Positions 55,591 through 64,000 of a DNA stretch of 64,000 nucleotides are shown here, in pieces. The DNA is from Nicotiana tabacum. Its lineage: Eukaryota; Streptophyta; Magnoliopsida; Solanales; Solanaceae. The position numbers were made by a program, and so were the translations under genes. The notes beneath the pieces were generated by a model. The model ran no database searches. It worked only from the letters and a program-made list of their open reading frames with translations, and had not been told where the DNA came from. The DNA lies in the NCBI RefSeq assembly GCF_000715075.1, contig NC_134087.1:190743276-190807275 (forward strand), read 5' to 3'. How positions within the stretch are numbered: the stretch's first letter is position 1; every line of letters starts with the position of its first letter.

Positions 55591-56925
55591 GCTATTGCCG
55601 AACTTCAGGTCCCGAAGCATGAAGTTTTTCAATAGTTGAAAACAACAACCTCTCGAGCCCATATAGTGTGCGGGCATAAGAGAAACGTACCATTACCAAT
55701 GGAATCGTGTATTACAACCAAAAACTTGAGTAAGCTAGACAGAAGATACGTACATGAAAGCCTAGTTCCAATAGTCAAATTCATGAAATATGAAAATAGC
55801 ATTAAATAAAAGGAAGTATCACCGATTAAATTGGTGATACTTACTCTATAGAAAGAGAAAGAAAAAAGGGGAGAGAAAATAATGAACGTGGAAATTGAAG
55901 GATTTTGAAACTATCGTATAATCTCTCAAGAGTGTAGGGCAATGACACGGAAAAATAACAACAATAATACTATAATAATATTTGTGAGCGGAAATACACA
56001 AATTGACTTGAGTCGTGCTGGGCACTGTCCTAAGAAACTATTTCAGCAATGTGAAATGTTTCCCGGGATTAAACAAGTTTATATAATATACAGGAATATA
56101 ATATACTAGCAAGTTGCTAGAAGAAACTAATAAAGTATCTATTGAAAATAGAAAAAGGTGGAGACATAAGAAGAACATCGGAATGAAAGAAAGAGAGCAA
56201 GTAGTGATTTGAAGCTAATGATTAGCTTTTCTTGATATTTCATCAGTAGAGATTGAAAGCCTATTTATAAGCTCAATAATGGCAATTGCTTGAGACAAGT
56301 GTTATGTCTCCTCTGCCACTTGATACTTGGCTTATACCACTTACCCAAAACCAAGAGAAAGGATGCCACATATATTGAAATAGACCAAAGACACTTGTGG
56401 AATTTCCCACATGCATAGTAGCCACTTAGAAATAGGTATGACATTTGTAATTTAGAAGGACACTTGGCTATTTAAATTTTTTAGAAAATACTGCCACAGA
56501 GAGTAGTAATTGGTGGTAAAATGGCTCAAATTCTTGAGGATGTTGACTATGTGACTGAAAGGATGGTGAAGCGGAATGAGCAGCGCAGATGACAATATTA
56601 TTCTCTGTTGTCGGAAGTAGCGACATAGGATGATTGTTTATTAGATATGAGGAACAAAGGTAGGTGTTAGGGACGAAGGTAAGGGTAACGGAGGAGCGCT
56701 GCGCCAGATTAGAGCGACGGAGGTGGTGGAAGATTAGCAATAGAGATTGTGGAAATTCGTGATGGAGGAGCGTGCGGCTGCCCATGAGACCAGATCTTGA
56801 TGGAGGGTAAAGTAGTACTTTTGAACTTACTTTAAGACAAAAATGGGTGCAGGTGCAAAATAATTTGAAAACTGGGTATGGCTTAAAGACCACTGCACAA
56901 AGTGGCTCTCACGTATAATTTTTAC
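55591..56925. other. Intergenic, possible right end of a tandem-repeat transposon
   Basis: No gene. The last 36 bases (56890-56925) read CCACTGCACAAAGTGGCT..AATTTTTAC and match the right end of the element at 60185-62276 (CCACTTTAAAAAGTGGCT..AATTTTTAC). I could not find the matching left terminus or a target duplication. The minus-strand frame at 56468-56893 shows no coding signature. Confidence 0.45.
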
Positions 56926-57746
56926 GAAAAAGTTTGAGCTAAACTACGGAACAAGGAAATTTAAAGAAAATAAAAGTTTAAAGTGAGAAAAAGTACTTTT
57001 CCACTATATTGGAGTATTAATTAAATGGGAGACTCCTAGAAAAAGAAAATAGAGAAGGTGAAAAGAAAAGAAAAACAAATATAAAAAAGAGGAGTAGGAG
57101 TGTAGGACATCTGAAGAGTGAAAGGAGGAGCAACCAAAAAATAACTCTTATTTTGGAAAGAAGTTTCTTGCACTACAATGATGAACCACAATTTTCATGA
57201 CTTTGCTAAGTGTTTTTCTAATGTTTTCCCCCCCCCCCCCCCTTTCTTTCCCAAGATTGAAACAGTTTATAAATTTCAAAATAAAAAGTTGGATAGGTTT
57301 TTAAGTTTTGATATTAAGCAAACAAGAAATTACGATTATTAGGTGAATTTAGTATTTGCTACATCATGTGATAAACTATGTCAACTTATGAATAAACATA
57401 AATCAAATTAAAAATTAAAATGACCAAACCGCAAGCTAATATTTGAAAAAGTAAATTAAGTTTGGCAATGAGTGAACAACTTTTGAACTTATGCAAATGC
57501 AAGTATTTTTCTTTTTCAAAAAAGAAAACTGGAAACATAACAAAGTGGGCGTTAACTTGAGTTCCCTGATTATCATAATCAAAATAAAGATTAAATTTGT
57601 TAATTATATCTAAATTTGGAAAGAGAGAGTCAACTCATCCAAATTTGGAAAGACATAGAGTCGAGGCATTTGAGACTGGGCCCGTACGGCAGCACGGGCT
57701 AACCATCTCTCGTCTAATATAGGAGAAAGAACTATAATATATTTTC
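56926..57746. other. Intergenic, with a 15-base C run
   Basis: AT-rich, no gene. An uninterrupted run of 15 C lies at 57228-57242. TATATTTTC at 57738-57746 is the left target duplication of the next element. Confidence 0.6.
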
Positions 57747-59232
57747 GGGATTTTTACCTAATTACACTATATTAGAAACTTAATTACGAGCCCATTTGAA
57801 ATGGCTTAAAAAAGTAGCTTTTCAACATAAATAGCTTTTAAGCCAAAAAGCAATAAGTTGGGGTTGTCCAGCTTATTGCTTTTGGCTTGTTTTAAGTAGT
57901 TTTTTAGTTATTTTAAGCACTTTTTGACTTTGCCAAACACTGAAAAAAGCTAAAAAGAACTTAAAAGCTATTTTGACTAGCTTAAAAGCCAATCCAAACA
58001 CCATCTACTTATCTTTTCTATGTTTTGTAGTTTTTAATAAGTATCCAAATTTTTCTTACAAATTTTGTAGATTGCTCCTTAAAAGGCTCTCACCCCCATT
58101 ATTAGTGCCTTCAATTAAGGGATTCAATTACATCATTTCCTTCTTTTTTTTCCCTCTCCTCTCCTCTCTCCTTCCTTTTTTACATCAAAATCCCTTAATT
58201 TACGCCAGAATCTCCATCTTATCTCTTCCCACCATTGCCGACGGTTTTATATTATTAAAAATCGTCAATTGTATTGTTCTTTTGCTAGGAGATTGGACAA
58301 CACTGAAAATGAAAAAATATTCAGGAATTGTATGATAATTGTATCGTAATTGTATTTGAATTATATCAGATACATCAATGCCTAATACATAATTGTATCA
58401 TATTTGTATCACAATTGTGTCTAACTTGTATATGGTACATTAATACCCAAAATAATACCTGATACAATACTAATAAATTAATATATAATTATCATATATT
58501 TGTGATATAAATCGTGAAATTCTTCACAAACTCACAACTGCTCGTAACAATATACAATAAATATACAATTATCATACATTTATAATACAATCCCTTCAAC
58601 AATTATGATACATATACAATTATAATACAATCGTGATTCATTTCCGAAAAATTGTGATACAATTATGATCTTTATCTTCTTCAAGTTTCAGTCACAACTT
58701 TACACTAAAAATCTAATATAATCGCACTATAATTGTATTAGTATTGTATCAAGTATTATTTTGGGTATTGATGTATCATATACAAGTGACATACAATAAA
58801 GATTTTAGAAAATAAGAAAACAACATTCAAAATAAGAGAGAAATCGGATATCAAAAGCTTTGGAAGAGGAAAAAAAATCTGCAATTTTGGGATTATACCA
58901 GTGGATGATTGAAAGAGAGAAATCGAATATTAAAAGTTTTGGAAGAGGAGTGAGTAAGCGAGATTTTTGGGTTAGAAAGATTCTGGGTATCGGTGGGAGA
59001 ATTCTTATTGTGGGTAAGTACAAATATGGCTAATTGTTAAAGAAAGAGAGAAGAATCTTAAACGTAGGAGGACTATGTGTAACTGATACGCTATATTTAA
59101 GGTATGTTTCATTTCCTTCTTTTTATGATTTTGTATAAAACTAGTAAATATAGGTATATAAAATAATTATTATAGAACCTAAATAAAGACAGTAAATAGA
59201 TTTCTATTATAGTATAGCTAGGTAAAAATCCC
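57747..59232. mobile_element. Mutator-like (MULE) non-autonomous element, 1486 bp
   Basis: Terminal inverted repeats GGGATTTTTACCTA..TACACTATA.TAGAAA (left, from 57747; right, complement ending at 59232) extend about 45 bp imperfectly. An exact 9-bp duplication TATATTTTC flanks it (57738-57746 and 59233-59241), the length made by Mutator transposases. It encodes no transposase; the short frames inside (57973-58335, 58805-59023) look random. The middle holds dispersed 'attgtatc' and 'gatacaat' repeats, and a MITE-like piece near its left end. Confidence 0.88.
57788..58002. mobile_element. MITE-like insertion (family uncertain)
   Basis: The ends GAGCCCATTTGAAATGGCTT and, in complement, GGTGTTTGGATTGGCTTTT resemble the GCCCGTTTGGATTGGCTT termini of common plant MITEs. 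The interior is rich in 'agcttttaagc' inverted repeats. No clear target duplication was found, so boundaries are approximate. Confidence 0.5.
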
Positions 59233-59241
59233 TATATTTTC

Positions 59242-59865
59242 AAAGAAACAGATGGCTTGTATTACACTTGGCCGAAATTAATTTTTAGTGCACGAAAAGA
59301 CTCTTTCAAGAAAGTTTTCAAATAAGTTGTTTAACTAGTAGTACTTCATAAAATATCATGTGGAACAAAAAATAAAGTGTGAAAATACTAAATGACTAAA
59401 AATTAAAGTTTCAACACTTGACATGGTCCCCATTTGTTTATTAACTATATCTTTCGTAGTTCAATAATCATGTACAGTATTTGTGTGCTTATAGGTGTGT
59501 TTGGTATGAAAAATATCTTTTTCGGAAAACATGTTCTAGAAGAAACATTTTTTCCCTATCCGATACTCTTTAAACTTTAGAAACTATTTCTAATGGACTA
59601 ATAGGAAAAAAAATAAGCGAAGTCATCCTTCCACTTTTTAATAAGACAAGAAAAATAATATTTGGCCGTCAGAAAATGATAATCTACGATAATGAGCAAT
59701 TTGTATTCGATCAATCAAATTTAATCCAAATCCTTTTTTTTTTTTTCAATTTGAGTACATAATAATTCACACAATCTACGATGAATGATCGGTCCCTAAG
59801 GAATCTCCGAAAGAGCTGTCGTCTGATGGGTACATGAAAGTAACGAAGTTGATAAGTGGGGAGAA
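59242..59865. other. Intergenic, no gene seen
   Basis: AT-rich DNA without repeats or coding frames that I recognise. Confidence 0.5.
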
Positions 59866-60175
59866 ATTTAAAAATAGCCAGATTTACAATTGGTAATTAA
59901 AAAACAGCCACAATTTCAAAAGTTATCAAAATTTAGCCACTTTTCATATAAAGATAAATCTGAACGAAAATACTGTTCAAAATCCGAAAAATACTCCAGC
60001 ATAACATACTGATATTCCAGTATAATATACTGAAACTCCAGTATATCCAACATAACTATACTGGAACTCCAGTATATTATACTAGAATTCCAGCATAATA
60101 TACTGGAGCTCCAGTATAATATACCGGTCCAGCATAATATGCTGGAAGTTCATACACATGTGCTCCAGTCTCCAG
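59866..60175. repeat. Solanaceae-type repeat with palindromic TCCAGTATATTATACTGGA units
   Basis: An 'aaaaatagccagattt..agccac' start (about 59870-59940) is followed at 59990-60175 by alternating direct and inverted TCCAGTATAATATACTGGA units that can fold into several hairpins. I recognise this as a dispersed Solanaceae repeat. Its right end is not visible, because the next element begins at 60185. Confidence 0.65.
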
Positions 60176-60317
60176 TATATTATGGGGGGAAGTGCACGGT
60201 TAGCCACTAATAACATATGTATTTAATTTTAAGCCACTGTTTAACATGTCTTTAGTCTTTAGCCACTGCTTTAATAAACTTCACCTGCTCGGACGAAAAC
60301 ATCCTTCTGCTCATAAA

Positions 60318-60730
60318 AGTTCAGGACCAAGTGTCCTTAACTTTTGAACTTGCAACTTTAAGTTCAGGACTTCAGGACTACATGTCCTTAACTTTTGAAC
60401 TTGCAACTCGAAGTTCAGGACTTCAGGACTACATGTCCTTAACTTTTGAACTTGGAACTCGAAGTTCAGGGCCACCTGTCCTTAAGTTCTGTGCTTGTAA
60501 CTCTAAGTTAAGGACTACTTATCCTTAACTTTTGAACTTGTAAGTCTAAGTTTAGGACCTATTGTCCTTAACTTTTGAGCTTGTTAGTCTAAGTTTAGGA
60601 CCAAGTGTCCTTAACTTTTGAACTTGTAATTTTAAGTTCAGGACCAAGTATCCTTAACTTTTGAACTTGGAATCGAAGTTCAGGACCAAGTGTCCTTAAC
60701 TTTTAAACTGGTAACTGTAAATTTAGGATC
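60318..60730. repeat. 43-52 bp tandem array
   Basis: About nine or ten units of 'aagttcaggaccaagtgtcc' plus 'ttaacttttgaacttgtaactct', with some units extended by 'ttcaggact'. They lie inside the 60185-62276 element; the repetitive frame at 60331-60528 is an artefact of the array. Confidence 0.88.
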
Positions 60731-60942
60731 CATAACGTAGCAGAAAACCAAACTTTCTATAGCATAAGTTTTAAGTCCATCAACGAATAATAAACATTTC
60801 ATAAGAGAAATAATAAGTTTTTGCAAGAGATAACAAAATTGTGTATTTCAAGTAAAATATACATATGTAGCAAAATTTGTAGAGAAGTTTGCATGACCAG
60901 TTTGAGTACATTTTTTTGCCCAGACATGGAGTACACCTTAGG

Positions 60943-61946
60943 CAGGGGTGGCTCAACAAGATTGGAGTTCTAAAGCAAAAATTTAATTTGAGGCCTTTGT
61001 TGAAACAAAACCTTCGTATATATTTTTATTTGAAATCTATTTTTTCTAGCTTTTTGAGATGTAAAGTTATTAATAATTTCTTTTACAAACCATTTAATCA
61101 CTCTTAGGATATTGTTGATCTTAGGAAATAAAACTAGATTCAAAATGTTGATAACTTGATATCGAAATAATTATTTGATTTTTTAATATACTTGTTGTAA
61201 TGCTTGAAACCTGCAGAGGAGAAAAATTAAGAATGTGTAATAAAGCGTATTCAATAGTATTCTGCAGCTCTTATTTTTATTGGAAAAAAATAATCTTTTT
61301 TTACGAAACAATATAGCTTGTCGAAAACTTGAACTTTTGCAGAAACCAAGAAAGAAAATATAAGAGTGTAGTACACATTATCTGATGAGAAATATAAAAA
61401 ATGAGATTTGGACAATTAGAGATACTAAAATAGAGACTCTAAAAGTTTATTACACGTTTTCTAGTGAGAAATATAAAAAAGAGAAAGATAATGTAGGTAT
61501 TTCACTAATGATGTCGATTTTAAAATGTAAATAACATAATTTTATATTTCGGGTAAGGGTTTTAGGGAAAGTAATTCTCTTTCTTCAATTTTTGCTCAAA
61601 CAATTATATCAATAACAAACTAAAAGTTGTCTTTACTTTTTATAAAAGATTTTACTTTTCTATTTTTAATACTCAATATTTTTTAAAAATATTAATTTAT
61701 AAATTTATTATTGATAAAAGTTGGGCTCCACCTCCAAGGATTGTGGTGGGATGGATACGATTTAACCTACTTTAATAAGATATTTCAGGTTTGAGCCCTA
61801 TGGACGATATCATGTTAGAGTGCTTTTCAATACAAATTTAAATTAGTCGGGGCTTCAATACAAATACCGAAAAAAGAATTTTGGGGCCCAAAATTTTTGG
61901 GACCCAAAGCAATTGCTTTAACTGCTTGACCCACTAGCCGCCTCTG
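60943..61946. mobile_element. hAT-family non-autonomous element, 1004 bp
   Basis: It starts CAGGGGTGGCT and ends AGCCGCCTCTG, the CAGRGGYGGCT terminus seen in many plant hAT elements. An exact 8-bp duplication ACCTTAGG is at 60935-60942 and 61947-61954. Subterminal sequence is also inverted (TTCTAAAGC left; GCTTTAACTGCTTGAC right). No transposase is recognisable. Confidence 0.92.
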
Positions 61947-62285
61947 ACCTTAGGGACTGTACTTTCCTGAATTTCTATCATATACTATGCGCTTTACATT
62001 TGGGTGGAAAGCTGTAATGGTTTGAGTGTTTGACAGATTTTTGTGAGATTCGTTGCTGGTGAATACTGCATAGTGTAATATGCATTACATTTTGTCTGGA
62101 GAAAGGGTGCCGCTGTTCACAGTTCTTCTCCCTAACATGAAAGAGATAGAAGAAAGGGTAACAAAGTCTTTTCATATTAATTTTAATAGACTAATGGCTA
62201 TTATTGCTAAACATTGAAAATGGTGGATAAAAAATAAATACCACTTTAAAAAGTGGCTACCCCACACAATTTTTACTATATTATG

Positions 62286-63672
62286 TTGGAACTTTCTAGC
62301 CCGTGCTATTTTGTCTGATAAGTGCGACGAGCACGGTCCAAACCCAATCATGTCCATTGTGAGTAGAAACGAGCAGGAGTAGCCCATGCTAAGAAGATCA
62401 GTTCGTTTCCTCGGCCCAATAGGCCCACATGATTTGCAAAACCATTTTGAGATCGAGTGCATGAAAACCTTCAAATGCTATTATCAGCTTTATTTTCAGA
62501 CTATAGATATCCTCAATTTAGTTCATTTCTTTTCCAGACAATGAAAGGTAAGGTACTTTAGAAACTCAATCACCCAAAAATCTTACAGTAGCATTTTACT
62601 TCTCAATAAACAAACTTTGAGCTGAAGTAATACTCAATTTTTAGAGTTAGCTTTACTTTCCTTGAATACGTTTCTGCCATTTCATGGAGCTGAAAATAAG
62701 CATAGATTCAAAGATTCCCAGATAGTGTAACACAAATTAATGAGGAAAAAAAAGAGGATCTGATCTTGCACTATCAATTACTTTCATTTTCGTTTCGGGG
62801 TGATAAGACCAACCCTGCTCTCATAACCGGTTTTGAAGTGAAAAGCAAGAAAGTTTCTGATATTGTGAAAACTATACGAAATTCTAATTATGTTTAACAC
62901 ATGCACAAATTCAGGTTGCAGAGTTTGTATAATTGTTGGCACAGACTCAGAGCTCAGACAAATTAATCATAAGCCTTACTTGGTTATGCCATAATAATGT
63001 TTCACTCTCTGTATGTAATCATGATTATACACACACTGAAAAAATCTTGAACAAGTTCCAGTCAAGTCTGAGATTTTCTTAAATCATGAACTCAAGTTAT
63101 TAGGCCTGCTGCTAATCAAAGAAAAGTATGACCATGTCTCGTAGTCCTCTAAATTATTTGCTTATATAAAGTATATATATATATATATAACAGACTAAAC
63201 ACGTACAATAACAATTCTGAAAACTAAGACTTATCTTCTGCAGCTAAATTTAGTCACAAGCAAAGAAATTAAACTTCTCTGATCTGAAAGCAAAGTAGCC
63301 TTCAAGAAATACAGAGGCAGTGTAAAACTTTCTTGTGCTCCAAACTTTCTTTAGGTCACCAATTTGCCATTGAAAAAAATCACAACTAAGTGGTTCCATC
63401 AGATACAAATTTCGCGGTGAGCGGAACTCCTTATGCCAATTGCAAAAAGAACCAATGGTGGCTGCAATGCTGAATGAGAGCACTACTTGTGCATGTAAAT
63501 AAGTTCATCTTCTTTGCATTCTCTTATTTCCATTTCCATCACTTTACCAGATGTAGAAGGCAATACATCACAACAATGTCTTCTTGGTGCTAGCAACTGC
63601 ATGAATCATTGAACAAAATGTTAAAATAATTTAAACATATAAGAGTCCTAATTATAGGAAAGGGGCCGAGCT
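62286..63672. other. Intergenic, no supported gene
   Basis: It contains a (TA)n run near 63172-63189. A minus-strand frame of 77 residues at 63250-63483 (ending GYFAFRSEKFNFFACD) has a fairly gene-like composition but no family I recognise, and no flanking exon is evident. It is left unannotated as a gene. Confidence 0.5.
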
Positions 63673-63831
63673 TGTAACAGCCCAGCCCGATAGTGATATT
63701 GTCCTCTCTGGGCCTAGACCCTCACGGGTTTAAAACGCATCACTAGGGTCTAAGGCTTGTTAACTTATATACCCAGCATCCCTCTTGTGTTTTGCCGACG
63801 TGGGACTCTGTCTATAGTCTGGGGTGTTACA
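63673..63831 (-). repeat. 3' LTR of TRIM element
   Basis: 159 bp. The ends TGTAACA and TGTTACA are inverted repeats of each other. Flanking GAGCT (63668-63672) should recur beyond the right edge if this is an intact insertion. Confidence 0.8.
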
Positions 63832-64000
63832 TACACCCCCTCTTATGGACTCATCGTCCTCGCTGAGGTTTGCCCCACCGCATGAGATTTGCCTAGACTC
63901 AGCACTGAGGTTTGTCTCGCCTAACCGGGATTTACCTAAACTTAGTTGAACTTCGACCCACCATCGGCAAGGCTGACACAAATGTGGCTCTGATACCATA
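63673..64000 (-). mobile_element. TRIM-type miniature LTR retrotransposon (right part cut off)
   Basis: On the minus strand it has a PBS TGGTATCAGAGCC (63998-63986), a short non-coding internal region, a purine tract AAGAGGGGGTGTA at 63844-63832, and a 159-bp 3' LTR (63831-63673, TGTAACACCCC to GGGCTGTTACA). The 5' LTR lies beyond the window. The tiny internal region, lack of coding sequence and Met-tRNA PBS define a TRIM. The sequence resembles TRIM families I know from Solanaceae and cucurbits. Confidence 0.8.

Larger units (their letters stand above)
60185..62276. mobile_element. Non-autonomous TIR element with 9-bp duplication, carrying a tandem array and a nested hAT
   Basis: The left end GGGGGAAGTGCACGGTTAGCCACT and the right end, in complement GTAAAAATTGTGTGGGGTAGCCACT, form imperfect inverted repeats. 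TATATTATG occurs exactly on both sides (60176-60184 and 62277-62285). Without the hAT insertion and its duplication it is about 1.08 kb. The 9-bp duplication suggests a Mutator-type transposase. No coding capacity. Confidence 0.78.

Noticed and set aside
57973..58335. 120-residue frame
   Set aside because: It lies inside a transposon with clear TIRs, and its translation is a hydrophobic low-complexity run from T/C-rich DNA.
60331..60528. Repetitive 65-residue protein (MSLTFELATRSSG repeats)
   Set aside because: Product of the tandem DNA array; other units of the array shift frame.
63250..63483. Possible 77-residue gene or exon on the minus strand
   Set aside because: No recognisable family, no supporting neighbouring exon, and frames of this size are expected by chance.

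Overview
This is repeat-dense nuclear DNA from a flowering plant, almost certainly Solanaceae and most likely Nicotiana. That attribution is inference, based on Ogre/Tat-type Ty3-gypsy elements with LTRs over 4 kb, on 'ctccagtataatatactgg' and 'aagttcaggac' repeat families that I recognise from Solanaceae intergenic DNA, and on a TRIM element. I found no convincing cellular gene, tRNA or rRNA. The window is a three-layer nest of LTR retrotransposons (1-54711), followed by about 9 kb of intergenic DNA with small DNA transposons.

Layer 1 (oldest): a minus-strand Ty1-copia element (about 51667-54711), with gag and the start of protease, a Met-tRNA type PBS and a 5' LTR. Layer 2: a minus-strand Ogre/Tat-like Ty3-gypsy element (1-9041 plus 45950-51666) inserted into the copia protease/pre-integrase region. 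Its 4.29 kb 5' LTR and PBS lie at the right; its gag, pro, RT, two RNase H domains and integrase run leftwards to base 672; its 3' LTR lies beyond base 1. It is chimeric: a second gag-pro piece sits between its PBS and its ORF1. Layer 3 (youngest): a plus-strand Ogre/Tat-like composite at 9042-45944, inserted into ORF1 of layer 2 and flanked by one 5-bp duplication (GGCGT). It has the form LTR - internal - truncated LTR - internal - LTR, that is, two retroelement genomes in tandem (36.9 kb).

Each internal region of layer 3 carries ORF1 (an N-terminal domain of the kind found in Ogre ORF1, then a coiled coil), gag with a CCHC knuckle, an aspartic protease, a G-patch-like segment, a putative 182-nt intron, pol (RT, gypsy RNase H, archaeal-type RNase H, integrase), and a 2.5 kb 3' UTR with a 16-17 unit minisatellite. 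The intron donor overlaps the gag-pro stop codon. Splicing would join gag-pro to pol in frame, and the same intron (184 nt) is recognisable in the diverged layer-2 element. Both layer-3 copies carry private nonsense mutations and share one early pol stop; only ORF1 of the second copy is fully open.

Right part (54712-64000): a 21-bp tandem array, a Mutator-like element with 9-bp duplication TATATTTTC (57747-59232) enclosing a MITE-like piece, a field of palindromic repeats, a second element with 9-bp duplication TATATTATG (60185-62276) that contains a 43-52 bp tandem array and a nested hAT element with 8-bp duplication ACCTTAGG (60943-61946), and at the right edge the 3' LTR, internal region and PBS of a TRIM element.
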